Source of the DNA: Bacteroidota bacterium
GTDB taxonomy: Bacteria; Bacteroidota; Bacteroidia; Sphingobacteriales; Sphingobacteriaceae
Length of the DNA stretch: 33,119 nucleotides
Reading direction: 5' to 3'
Assembly: GCA_029851965.1 (NCBI GenBank)
Contig: JARKUW010000257.1
Location: 1-33,119 of the forward strand
The position numbers and the translations under genes were made by a program. This document shows, piece by piece, positions 25,467 to 33,119 of this stretch. Every line of letters starts with the position of its first letter. The stretch's first letter is position 1. The notes under the pieces are model-generated. The model was not told the DNA's origin and made no database searches. It saw only the letters and a list, made by a program, of their open reading frames with translations.

Positions 25467-26366
25467 ATGAAACCTACCTTACTAATATTAGCTGCCGGCA
25501 TGGCAAGTCGCTATGGCAGCATGAAACAAATCGACGGCTTCGGTCCGAACGGTGAAACTATTATCGATTATTCCATTTATGATGCAATCAAAGCTGGCTT
25601 TGGCAAAGTGGTTTTCATCATTAAAGAAGAGTTTGTTGATAATTTTAAATCTATATATGAGCCAAAACTGAATGGTAAGATTGAAACAGACTACGTATTT
25701 CAAAACTTTGACATTAAACAATATGGTGTAGACATCGAAATTGAACGCGCAAAGCCATGGGGAACTGCACATGCGATCCTTTCGGCCCGGCATGTGGTTA
25801 AGGAACCTTTTTGTGTGATCAATGCGGATGATTTCTATGGATTGGATGCGTACCAGAAAATGTATGATTTCCTCACCAACGAAGTAAATGGCAGCACCTT
25901 CTCTATGATTGGTTATGAGATCGGGAAGACCTTGTCAGAACATGGTTCGGTTTCCAGAGGAGTTTGCAAAGTGGATGCTGCAGGAAACCTGGAGGAAATT
26001 GTAGAACGTACTCAGGTGTACAAGGAATTCGACGTCGTGGTGTATGAAGAAAACGACCATAAGCATCCTCTGGATCTGAATACCCGGGTGTCGATGAACT
26101 TCTGGGGCTTCACTCCTGACGTATTTGTGCCAACGTTGGAGTTGTTCCAAGAATTTGCTTTGGCAAACAAGGACAATCCTAAAGCGGAGTTCTTTATTCC
26201 TTTGGTTGCTGACAATTTAATTAGGACGCAAAAAGCGGATTTCAAAGTTATTCCGACGGACAGCCAGTGGTTTGGAGTGACATACAAGGAAGATAAACCA
26301 ATCGTTCAGGAGAGTATTGATCAGTTGGTTAAAGACGGCGTATATCCGGAGAATCTTTGGAATTAG
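25467..26366 (+). CDS. Sugar-phosphate nucleotidyltransferase family protein
   Basis: NTP_transferase-fold protein of 299 residues. The nucleotide-binding signature is at the start, LILAAGMASRYGSMKQIDGF, the equivalent of the GxGTR...K motif. The metal-binding Asp pair is in VINADDFYG, with PWGTAHAILSARHVV and NTRVSMNFWGFTPDVF further on. Such enzymes couple a sugar-1-phosphate to an NTP; the actual sugar and base are not predictable. In my recollection relatives in Bacteroidota are often next to a sugar kinase or phosphotransferase, but here it stands alone between two terminators. Confidence 0.85.
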   Translation: MKPTLLILAAGMASRYGSMKQIDGFGPNGETIIDYSIYDAIKAGFGKVVFIIKEEFVDNFKSIYEPKLNGKIETDYVFQNFDIKQYGVDIEIERAKPWGTAHAILSARHVVKEPFCVINADDFYGLDAYQKMYDFLTNEVNGSTFSMIGYEIGKTLSEHGSVSRGVCKVDAAGNLEEIVERTQVYKEFDVVVYEENDHKHPLDLNTRVSMNFWGFTPDVFVPTLELFQEFALANKDNPKAEFFIPLVADNLIRTQKADFKVIPTDSQWFGVTYKEDKPIVQESIDQLVKDGVYPENLWN

Positions 26367-26533
26367 GCATTTCGGTCAATAGGTGAAAGTTGATCTGAGC
26401 TTACTTGATTGATATTACCTTTTAAGATGGAGCATAGCTTGATATTCTGGACACCTTGCTCTTTTCATCTGGTAAACGATAGTGTATGCTAGAAAGAATG
26501 CAGTTCTGGAAAACACCGACATTATGTTCATAA

Positions 26534-26563
26534 AAAAAGCCTCCTGAAATCAGGAGGCTTTTT
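26534..26563. terminator. Bidirectional intrinsic terminator
   Basis: A perfect 14-base stem, 26534-26547 with 26550-26563 (core gcctcctga), has A and T flanks. It serves the convergent nucleotidyltransferase gene and dnaK. The remainder of 26367-26584 shows nothing that I can support. Confidence 0.88.
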
Positions 26564-26584
26564 CATTTCTACTTAAGTGTAGTA

Positions 26585-28501
26585 CTATTTATTGTCGTCT
26601 TTAACTTCTTCGAAGTCAACGTCAGTCACGTTATCCGCGCCTTGAGCAGCTTGTTCAGCACCTGGCTGTCTAGCACCACCTTCCGGTTGCGCACCGTCCT
26701 GACCAGCTTTATACATCTCTTCAGAAGCGGCATTCCATGCATTTTGCAATTCAGCTTGCGCAGCGTCGATATCTGCAAAGTTTCTCGCAGCATGTGCATC
26801 CTTAAGTTTTTTCAAACCTTCTTCTATTGGAGCTTTTTTATCAGCAGAGATCTTCTCACCGAATTCTTTCAGTTGTTTCTCTGTAGAGAAAATTAAGGCA
26901 TCAGCAGCGTTGATTTTTTCAGCTTCTTCTTTTGCAGCTTTATCTGCATCTGCATTTTGCTCTGCTTCTTCTTTCATTCTCTTGATTTCTTCATCAGTTA
27001 AGCCGGATGAAGCTTCAATACGAATCTTTTGCTCTTTACCAGTGGCTTTATCTTTTGCACTTACGTGTAAGATACCATTGGCATCAATATCAAAAGCAAC
27101 TTCTACCTGAGGTACACCGCGTGGTGCAGGTGGAATTCCATCCAGAATGAAACGACCAATTGTACGGTTTTGAGCCGCCATAGCACGCTCACCTTGTAAA
27201 ATGTGGATCTCAACAGAAGGCTGGTTGTCAGCTGCAGTAGAGAAGGTTTCTGCTTTCTTAGAAGGAATAGTTGTATTTGCTTCGATCAATTTGGTCATTA
27301 CTCCGCCCATAGTCTCAATACCTAAGCTAAGTGGGGTAACATCCAATAACAATACGTCTTTTACTTCACCTGTCAACACTCCACCCTGGATAGCAGCTCC
27401 AATTGCAACAACCTCATCAGGGTTAACACCTTTAGAAGGCTCTTTACCAAAGAAGGCTTTAACAGCGTCCTGGATCGCAGGAATACGGGTTGAACCACCA
27501 ACTAAGATGATTTCGTCAATATCAGAGGTTTTTAAACCAGCATTCTTCAATGCAGATTTACATGGATCAATTGTACGTTTGATTAAGTCAGCAGCCAGTT
27601 GCTCAAATTTAGCACGGCTTAATGTTCTAACCAAGTGCTTTGGTCCTGTTGCGTCAGCAGTAATATATGGCAGGTTAATTTCAGTAGAAGTTGTGCTTGA
27701 AAGCTCAATTTTAGCTTTTTCAGCAGCTTCTTTCAAACGTTGTAACGCCATTGGGTCCTGGTGAAGATCCATACCGTTCTCAACTTTGAACTCTGAAGCC
27801 AACCACTCAATGATGATATGGTCAAAGTCATCACCACCTAAGTGTGTATCACCGTCAGTAGATTTTACTTCAAAAACACCGTCTCCAAGTTCCAATACAG
27901 AAACGTCATGCGTACCACCACCACAGTCAAACACAACAATTTTCATGTCCTTGTGTGCTTTGTCCAGACCGTAAGCTAGTGCAGCCGCAGTTGGTTCGTT
28001 GATAATACGTTTAACAGTTAAACCGGCAATTTCACCAGCTTCCTTAGTTGCCTGACGTTGTGCGTCGTTAAAATATGCTGGTACGGTAATAACCGCTTCA
28101 GTTACTTCCTGACCCAGAAAGTCTTCTGCAGTCTTTTTCATTTTCTGCAAGATCATTGCAGAAAGTTCTTGCGGAGTATATTTACGGTCGTCGATTTGAA
28201 CACGCGGCGTATTGTTGTCTCCTTTTACTACACTATAAGGTACACGGCCAGCTTCTTTGCTTACTTCCGCAAAGCTGCTACCCATAAAACGCTTGATAGA
28301 AGATATCGTTTTTGTCGGGTTAGTGATCGCCTGACGTTTAGCCGGCTCACCAACTTTACGCTCGCCATTCTCTGCAAATGCAACAATAGATGGCGTTGTA
28401 CGCTTACCCTCACTGTTGGCTATAACTACAGGCTCGTTACCCTCCATTACGGCTACGCAAGAATTTGTTGTTCCTAAGTCTATACCAATAATTTTTCCCA
28501 T
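26585..28501 (-). CDS. dnaK: Chaperone DnaK (Hsp70)
   Basis: ATP-dependent Hsp70 chaperone, 638 residues. The nucleotide-binding domain opens [20 protein letters not shown], with [48 protein letters not shown] and [13 protein letters not shown]. The linker [15 protein letters not shown] leads to the substrate-binding domain, and the C-terminal lid ends in a Gly/Ala/Gln-rich segment and the EEVKDD-type tail. GGGTHDVS carries His where many DnaK proteins have Phe. dnaJ and grpE are not adjacent. I find no CIRCE inverted repeat upstream; the 133-base leader contains a sequence resembling a sigma-54 promoter. Confidence 0.98.
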   Translation of the reverse strand: MGKIIGIDLGTTNSCVAVMEGNEPVVIANSEGKRTTPSIVAFAENGERKVGEPAKRQAITNPTKTISSIKRFMGSSFAEVSKEAGRVPYSVVKGDNNTPRVQIDDRKYTPQELSAMILQKMKKTAEDFLGQEVTEAVITVPAYFNDAQRQATKEAGEIAGLTVKRIINEPTAAALAYGLDKAHKDMKIVVFDCGGGTHDVSVLELGDGVFEVKSTDGDTHLGGDDFDHIIIEWLASEFKVENGMDLHQDPMALQRLKEAAEKAKIELSSTTSTEINLPYITADATGPKHLVRTLSRAKFEQLAADLIKRTIDPCKSALKNAGLKTSDIDEIILVGGSTRIPAIQDAVKAFFGKEPSKGVNPDEVVAIGAAIQGGVLTGEVKDVLLLDVTPLSLGIETMGGVMTKLIEANTTIPSKKAETFSTAADNQPSVEIHILQGERAMAAQNRTIGRFILDGIPPAPRGVPQVEVAFDIDANGILHVSAKDKATGKEQKIRIEASSGLTDEEIKRMKEEAEQNADADKAAKEEAEKINAADALIFSTEKQLKEFGEKISADKKAPIEEGLKKLKDAHAARNFADIDAAQAELQNAWNAASEEMYKAGQDGAQPEGGARQPGAEQAAQGADNVTDVDFEEVKDDNK

Positions 28502-28543
28502 TTTATTTATTATTTTAATGTTTTACTAATTCGATATGTGGTA

Positions 28544-28563
28544 CCAAACAATGGTTGTGCCAA
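28544..28563 (-). promoter_or_regulatory. Sigma-54-like -24/-12 sequence before dnaK
   Basis: On the minus strand the sequence TTGGCACAACCATTGTTT has the TTGGCAC and TTG blocks at sigma-54 spacing, about 45-60 bases before the ATG. The essential GC of the -12 block is GT, so this may be coincidence. No TAnnTTTG box was found in the interval. Confidence 0.22.
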
Positions 28564-28634
28564 TCGTGTTTTGTCAGCTTTATGGCATCTCTAGATAACT
28601 TACCTGCTAAAATGGAAAAGATGATCTCCAGAAA

Positions 28635-29840
28635 TTATGACAGGTTGACAGATTTAGATTGAAGTCCCATCAGCCGTTCCAAGTGATGGTAGCTTATTCC
28701 GAAGAATTCTTTAGTCTCATTGATCTCCTTCAATAGCTTTTCCTGCCTTAAAGATGTTACTGGCTGTTTTATTCCGATGAGCATGACATTTTTCGCTGTG
28801 TGTGCGTCTGAAATAAATTGAATTGCCTTTGTTTTATAACCAAAATACTCCATGATAAGTGCCCTTAGTCCATCTGTGACCATTTCGGCCTGACGTTCGA
28901 AGAAAATACCATGATCAAGCAGAAAGCCGAGGGGATATTTCCTTTTGTTCCTGGTCATTTCCTTGCGAATCTGTTTATGGCAGCATGGCGCAACTACAAT
29001 TAACTTTGCGCCGCCGAGTATGCCTTTCGATATGGCATCGTCGGTAGCTGTATCACAGGCATGCAGCGCAATCAACAGATCTATAGATGAACTGTTATAA
29101 TCGTCAATCGTTCCCTGAACAAAGTTCAACTTGTTAAACGCAGACTCCTTGGCGATTCTATTGCAGAGTTGCACCAGATCTTCCCTATATTCTACTCCTG
29201 TGACCCGGGCATCTACTTGGAGCACGGAATGTAGATAATCATACAGGGCAAACGTAAGGTATCCCTTACCGGATCCCATATCGACCACCTGCCGGATCTC
29301 CGCTGCAGCCAAGGTTTTGAGCATCGGGCTTAGAAGCTCTATATAGTGGTTAATTTGTTTGAACTTATCTTGGGCATTTTTAAAAACAGTACCGGCCGCG
29401 TCTGTGATCTGAAGCGCATGCAAATAGCCCTTTCCTTGTGGTTCCAGCGGACGCAGCTTTACCTTATCGTGCCCTGGCGAAGTTGCCTTAAGTGTTGCCT
29501 TTGTACTGTTTACTCTAAACAGTCCTTCCTTATCCTGCTGAAGAATAAAATCGAACTGGATGGTAAACAATGTCGCAACCTTAAATCCACTTTCCAATTG
29601 TTCCGAAACCAAGTTTATGCCTTCAGGAACAGCATAGTTCTTAACAATATCCCGGGTCTTATACCTGTAAGTGAAGCTCAGCATTTCCTCCCTTTTAATT
29701 ACTACAGGACGCACGAAAATATGCTTAAGGTCGGGCTCCGACCCTCTATAGTGTCCAAGTGAGATCTTAAGAAAAGACTTATTATCAATCGCTGTTTCAA
29801 TATGTGTCCTGAACTGGATAATGGGATGTAGTGTTGACAT
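28635..29840 (-). CDS. SAM-dependent methyltransferase (Methyltransf_32-like)
   Basis: Predicted class I methyltransferase, 401 residues, target unknown. The SAM-binding motif I is VVDMGSGKGYLTFALYDYL (185-203). Acidic motif II lies at VTGVEYREDL, LLIALHACDTATDDAI is at 255-270, and VAPCCHKQ at 283-290. The combination of GSGKGYL, ALHACDTATD and PCCHK is the pattern of the family that includes eukaryotic METTL25 and GSTCD proteins. The first 160 residues form a separate domain with no motif that I recognise. It lies between the rplQ terminator and dnaK, with 83 and 133 base gaps, and probably has its own promoter. Confidence 0.82.
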   Translation of the reverse strand: MSTLHPIIQFRTHIETAIDNKSFLKISLGHYRGSEPDLKHIFVRPVVIKREEMLSFTYRYKTRDIVKNYAVPEGINLVSEQLESGFKVATLFTIQFDFILQQDKEGLFRVNSTKATLKATSPGHDKVKLRPLEPQGKGYLHALQITDAAGTVFKNAQDKFKQINHYIELLSPMLKTLAAAEIRQVVDMGSGKGYLTFALYDYLHSVLQVDARVTGVEYREDLVQLCNRIAKESAFNKLNFVQGTIDDYNSSSIDLLIALHACDTATDDAISKGILGGAKLIVVAPCCHKQIRKEMTRNKRKYPLGFLLDHGIFFERQAEMVTDGLRALIMEYFGYKTKAIQFISDAHTAKNVMLIGIKQPVTSLRQEKLLKEINETKEFFGISYHHLERLMGLQSKSVNLS

Positions 29841-29871
29841 ACGGCTACAATTTAAATAAAGAATGAATAGA

Positions 29872-29903
29872 AAAGGCCCTGTTGATTGCTCAGCAGGGCC
29901 TTT
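29872..29903 (-). terminator. Intrinsic terminator of the alpha operon
   Basis: aaaggccctgttga (29872-29885) pairs with 29890-29903 with one wobble pair and a four-base loop, followed on the minus strand by TTTT-C. It lies 21 bases after the rplQ stop. Confidence 0.82.
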
Positions 29904-29923
29904 CGATATCTCAATAGATATGT

Positions 29924-30448
29924 TTATGCTTCTTTAGCCTCTTCTGCTTCAGGAGCCTCAGGAGTAGCATCAGCAGCAGGCGCTTCAGCAACAGCTTCTT
30001 CAGTAGCAGGTGCATCAGCTTTCTTAGCCTTGCTTCTACCACGGCGAGTTGTTTTCTTCTCTGCAGCTGCAGTATCTTTACCATAAACCTCGTTGTAATC
30101 TACCAACTCGATTAATGCCATCTCCGCGTTATCTCCTAAACGATTGTTTAATTTGATAATTCTAGTGTAACCACCTGGACGGTTAGCAACTTTCGCTGCA
30201 ACATCACGAAATAATTCGGTAACAGACTCTTTATCCTGTAAGTAGCTAAATACAATACGACGGGAGTGTGTAGTATCTGTTTTAGACTTTGTAATCATTG
30301 GCTCAACATACATGCGCAAAGCTTTAGCTTTTGCAAGTGTTGTAGATATTCTCTTATGCTTGATTAATGATGAAGCCATGTTGGCTAACATCGCCTTACG
30401 ATGGGAATCCGTTCTTCCTAAGTGGTTATTCTTTTTACCGTGTCTCAT
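29924..30448 (-). CDS. rplQ: 50S ribosomal protein L17 with acidic C-terminal extension
   Basis: Large-subunit ribosomal protein near the exit tunnel. The core starts [20 protein letters not shown], then [18 protein letters not shown], and [28 protein letters not shown], the standard L17 signature. The core ends near residue 125; about 50 more residues follow, first basic ([13 protein letters not shown]) and then Ala/Glu-rich ([20 protein letters not shown]). E. coli L17 is about 127 residues, so this is a clear extension; I believe similar tails occur in other Bacteroidota. It is the last gene of the rpsM-rpsK-rpsD-rpoA-rplQ operon, 84 bases after rpoA. Confidence 0.97.
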   Translation of the reverse strand: MRHGKKNNHLGRTDSHRKAMLANMASSLIKHKRISTTLAKAKALRMYVEPMITKSKTDTTHSRRIVFSYLQDKESVTELFRDVAAKVANRPGGYTRIIKLNNRLGDNAEMALIELVDYNEVYGKDTAAAEKKTTRRGRSKAKKADAPATEEAVAEAPAADATPEAPEAEEAKEA

Positions 30449-30532
30449 TTTTGATTTTATTCAGTGCGTACCGTCTCTTTGATCTTCATCTGAGGGAATT
30501 ACGCACGGTTAACAATAGTTATGTTTGTTATA

Positions 30533-31525
30533 TTATTCTTCGTCCAACTTGAATTTAGAAAGGTTCATTCCAAAAGACAAGCTTTTAGATTTAACCAATT
30601 CCTGAATTTCGGTTAATGACTTCTTACCAAAGTTTCTGAACTTTAACATGTCAGCAACATCGTAAGATACTAAATCAGCAAGAGTACGGATATCAGCTGC
30701 TTTAAGGCAGTTCAACGCACGTACAGAAAGATCAAGGTCAACAAGCTCCGTTTTAAGGATTTTACGCATATGTAAAATTTCCTCATCAACTTCCTTAGTT
30801 TCCTCTTTAGCCTGAGATTCCAATACAAGGTTCTCGTCAGAGAACAACATAAAGTGTTGGATTAATATCTTAGCAGCTTCTTTCAATGCTTCCTCCGGGT
30901 GAATAGATCCGTCGGTGGAAATCTCAAGAATTAATTTCTCATAATCTGTTTTCTGTTCAACACGATAGTTTTCGATCGTGTATTTTACATTTTTCATCGG
31001 TGTAAAGATCGAGTCAATCGCAATCACACCAACAACAGCATCTGTAATTTTATTTTCTTCAGCAGGAACATAACCACGTCCTTTATTGATGGTTAATTCC
31101 ACCTCCAAAGTAACTGATTTCTCCATATTACAAATCACGAAATCCGGGTTAAGAACTTCGAAATTATTGGAGAATTTAGTGATGTCACCAGCTTTAAATT
31201 GATCCTGACCATTTACGATGATGAAGACTTTTTCAGAATCACCAGAGTCACCCACCTTTTTAAACCGAACTTGTTTTAAGTTAAGGATGATTTCAGTCAA
31301 ATCTTCTACAACACCTTTCATGGTAGAAAACTCGTGAGATACACCGGAAAAGCGGATACTTGTAATGGCAAAACCCTCTAACGAAGAAAGCAAGATTCTT
31401 CTTAAGGCATTACCAATGGTTACTCCGAAACCGGGCTCCAAAGGACGAAATTCAAATATGCCATCGAAATCGGTTGACTTCTGCATGATCACCTTATCGG
31501 GTTTCTGAAATGCTAAAATTGCCAT
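30533..31525 (-). CDS. rpoA: DNA-directed RNA polymerase alpha subunit
   Basis: Alpha subunit that scaffolds RNA polymerase assembly and contacts upstream DNA and activators. The N-terminal domain includes [40 protein letters not shown] and [19 protein letters not shown]. The C-terminal domain carries [19 protein letters not shown] and [16 protein letters not shown], the helix-hairpin-helix DNA-contact region. At 330 residues the length is normal. It follows rpsD after 80 bases, in which a strong terminator hairpin lies (31568-31597), so its transcription may be partly uncoupled from the ribosomal genes. Confidence 0.98.
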   Translation of the reverse strand: MAILAFQKPDKVIMQKSTDFDGIFEFRPLEPGFGVTIGNALRRILLSSLEGFAITSIRFSGVSHEFSTMKGVVEDLTEIILNLKQVRFKKVGDSGDSEKVFIIVNGQDQFKAGDITKFSNNFEVLNPDFVICNMEKSVTLEVELTINKGRGYVPAEENKITDAVVGVIAIDSIFTPMKNVKYTIENYRVEQKTDYEKLILEISTDGSIHPEEALKEAAKILIQHFMLFSDENLVLESQAKEETKEVDEEILHMRKILKTELVDLDLSVRALNCLKAADIRTLADLVSYDVADMLKFRNFGKKSLTEIQELVKSKSLSFGMNLSKFKLDEE

Positions 31526-31563
31526 TTATAATGTTTTTAGATCGTTATTAAATATTGTAACGC

Positions 31564-31597
31564 AAAAAATTAACTGCCCCGTTCGAGGCAGTTAATT
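31564..31597 (-). terminator. Intrinsic terminator between rpsD and rpoA
   Basis: ggcagttaatt (31587-31597) and aattaactgcc (31568-31578) form a perfect 11-base stem with an eight-base loop. On the minus strand the stem ends in a run of six T. It begins eight bases after the rpsD stop. It could be a partial terminator or attenuator inside the alpha operon. Confidence 0.75.
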
Positions 31598-31605
31598 CAA
31601 ATTCA

Positions 31606-32214
31606 TTACTTAGAGTATAACTCTACTATAAGGTTTTCTTTGATATTTTCTGGAATCTCATCACGATTTGGATAAGCTAAGAACTTACCTGTCAACTCAC
31701 CTGCGTTCCAATCCAACCAATTGAATTTATTGATTACTCTTCCCGCTACTGAATTGGTGATGGCTTCTAATGTTTTTGACTTCTCACGAACCGCAATAAC
31801 ATCTCCAGCTTTCAATTGATATGATGGAATATTTACTACTTCACCGTTCACTGTTACGTGTTTATGGCTAACTAACTGGCGAGCAGCTGAACGTGTAGGA
31901 GCAATACCTAATCTGTATACTGTATTATCTAAACGAGCTTCTAATAATTGTAATAAGTTATCACCGGTAATACCGTGGCGTGATGATGCTTTAGTAAACA
32001 AGTTACGGAATTGACGTTCCAATACACCATAAGTGTATTTAACTTTCTGTTTCTCCATTAACTGTACTGCATATTCAGATTGCTTTCCTCTTCTTTTCGA
32101 AGCACCGTGTTGTCCGGGAGGATAGTTTTTTCTGTCTAATACCTTATCAGGGCCAAAAATAGGCTCTCTGAACTTACGCGCGATTTTGGACTTTGGTCCT
32201 GTATATCTTGCCAT
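31606..32214 (-). CDS. rpsD: 30S ribosomal protein S4
   Basis: Primary 16S rRNA-binding protein; in E. coli it also represses its own operon. The sequence starts [20 protein letters not shown], has [21 protein letters not shown], and the S4 RNA-binding domain [20 protein letters not shown] with [19 protein letters not shown]. With the ATG at 32214 it is 202 residues. The frame continues to a TTG at 32241, adding nine residues unlike S4, which I rejected. The N-terminal zinc-type Cys cluster found in some S4 proteins is absent. Confidence 0.97.
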   Translation of the reverse strand: MARYTGPKSKIARKFREPIFGPDKVLDRKNYPPGQHGASKRRGKQSEYAVQLMEKQKVKYTYGVLERQFRNLFTKASSRHGITGDNLLQLLEARLDNTVYRLGIAPTRSAARQLVSHKHVTVNGEVVNIPSYQLKAGDVIAVREKSKTLEAITNSVAGRVINKFNWLDWNAGELTGKFLAYPNRDEIPENIKENLIVELYSK

Positions 32215-32278
32215 TTTCTTTTGTTTTAAAGTATCGTGCAACCTGTAGCTGCAGACTCTTAGCTTTAAAAATTATAAA

Positions 32279-32668
32279 TTAAACTCTTCTTTTCTTAGGT
32301 GGACGACATCCATTGTGTGGAAGTGGCGTAATGTCTTTGATCGAAGTCACTTCGATCCCTGCAATCTGCAAAGTTCTGATTGCAGACTCACGGCCTGAAC
32401 CTGGACCTTTTACAAATACTTCTACTTTACGCAAACCTAAATCATACGCTACCTTACCACAATCAGAAGCGGCTTGTCCTGCAGCATATGGCGTGTTCTT
32501 TTTTGAACCTTTGAATCCCATTTTACCTGCAGACGACCAGGAGATCGCTTGACCGTTATTGTTTGTTAGGGTAATGATGATATTGTTAAAAGTCGCATTG
32601 ATGTGTGCCTGACCAACAGACTCAATTACAACAATACGCTTTTTAGTTACTTTTTTACTCTTAGCCAT
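32279..32668 (-). CDS. rpsK: 30S ribosomal protein S11
   Basis: Small-subunit platform protein, 129 residues. The sequence has the basic N-terminus [13 protein letters not shown], then [39 protein letters not shown] and the signature [20 protein letters not shown]. It ends [17 protein letters not shown], the universal S11 tail. The Asn-Gly pair near the C-terminus is the site of isoaspartate formation in other species. It lies 21 bases after rpsM and 64 before rpsD. Confidence 0.98.
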   Translation of the reverse strand: MAKSKKVTKKRIVVIESVGQAHINATFNNIIITLTNNNGQAISWSSAGKMGFKGSKKNTPYAAGQAASDCGKVAYDLGLRKVEVFVKGPGSGRESAIRTLQIAGIEVTSIKDITPLPHNGCRPPKKRRV

Positions 32669-32689
32669 AATTATTGTGTGATACTAATT

Positions 32690-33067
32690 TTATTTAGTAG
32701 CTTTTTTCTTGTTAGCAACTGTTTTTCTCTTACCCTTACGAGTTCTAGAGTTGTTCTTAGTACGTTGTCCACGAACCGGCAAACCTTTTCTGTGACGCAG
32801 GCCGCGGTAGCAACCGATATCCATTAAACGTTTGATGTTCAGTTGAACTTCAGAGCGCAAAGCTCCTTCAACTTTCACTCCGTCATTGATAATTGTACGG
32901 ATTGCCGATAATTCCTCATCAGACCAGTCCTGAACTTTCTTGTTAAAATCGATACCTGCTTCCGTTAAAATACGTTGTGCAGTAGATCTGCCTACTCCGA
33001 AGATGTACGTTAGACCTATTTCGCCTCTTTTGTTTCTTGTTAAATCAATACCTGATATCCTTGCCAT
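32690..33067 (-). CDS. rpsM: 30S ribosomal protein S13
   Basis: Small-subunit head protein at the inter-subunit bridge, 125 residues. It starts [20 protein letters not shown], has [40 protein letters not shown] and [20 protein letters not shown], all typical of S13. It is the first gene of the alpha operon visible here. The 52 bases up to the window edge hold no open frame; rpmJ and infA would be expected upstream but lie outside. Confidence 0.98.
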   Translation of the reverse strand: MARISGIDLTRNKRGEIGLTYIFGVGRSTAQRILTEAGIDFNKKVQDWSDEELSAIRTIINDGVKVEGALRSEVQLNIKRLMDIGCYRGLRHRKGLPVRGQRTKNNSRTRKGKRKTVANKKKATK

Positions 33068-33119
33068 ATTTCTTCTAAATGTTTTGATTATTAATTAAAT
33101 GACAGATTGAATAACCTGT

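Noticed and set aside
32215..32241. Longer rpsD start (TTG)
   Set aside because: S4 proteins begin MARYTGP; the extension is not conserved-looking.
1..33119. tRNA, rRNA, CRISPR, IS element or phage attachment site
   Set aside because: I looked through the intergenic spaces and saw no cloverleaf, regular spacer array, transposase or integrase. A tRNAscan or CRISPR-finder run could confirm this.

Overview
The window reads as chromosomal DNA of a Bacteroidota bacterium, most likely in Sphingobacteriaceae (Pedobacter or a relative). The basis is the gene families: a TonB-dependent receptor with a carboxypeptidase-D-like N-terminus, a Porin_10-type putative porin, a DUF5606 protein, a mitochondrial-type aconitase, and a NodB deacetylase starting MYLVK. 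Several genes carry a TAnnTTTG -7 box, and few have a strong Shine-Dalgarno. This placement is an inference from family resemblance; I could not run a search.

Layout. 1-2346 (minus): the N-terminal third of a TonB-dependent receptor, cut by the window edge, preceded by gpsA. 2421-5228 (minus): a tolC-hlyD efflux pair closed by a terminator, with no inner-membrane pump beside it. 5305-5921 (plus): a polysaccharide deacetylase split by a one-base frameshift. 5922-6473: the only gene-free stretch above 300 bases, holding a GC-rich block with an 11-bp tandem repeat. 6474-8741 (plus): aconitase. 8848-10674 (minus): a membrane-anchored MutS-like ATPase, divergent from rlmH, which is followed by an unlisted 41-residue membrane protein. 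11504-16448 (minus): DUF5606 protein and cyclophilin, then a tightly packed lpxK-pnp-porin operon. 16569-18203 (plus): pruA. 18291-20580 (minus): SulP transporter plus beta-carbonic anhydrase, a likely bicarbonate module. 20702-21040 (minus): a small exported protein. 21334-26366 (plus): carboxyltransferase-MFS pair, an M42 peptidase and a nucleotidyltransferase. 26585-29840 (minus): dnaK and a SAM methyltransferase. 29924-33067 (minus): the alpha ribosomal operon rpsM-rpsK-rpsD-rpoA-rplQ.

Functionally this is mostly core genome: TCA cycle (aconitase), proline catabolism (pruA), lipid A and phospholipid synthesis (lpxK, gpsA), purine salvage, protein folding, ribosome and RNA polymerase. Convergent gene pairs are separated by clean bidirectional intrinsic terminators.

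I do not see an obvious new defence or mobile system. The points most worth a second look are: the 11-bp repeat block at 6059-6113; an Asn-to-Asp change at the base-contact residue of the purine nucleoside phosphorylase; an intrinsic terminator inside the alpha operon between rpsD and rpoA; the membrane MutS homologue; and the deacetylase frameshift.
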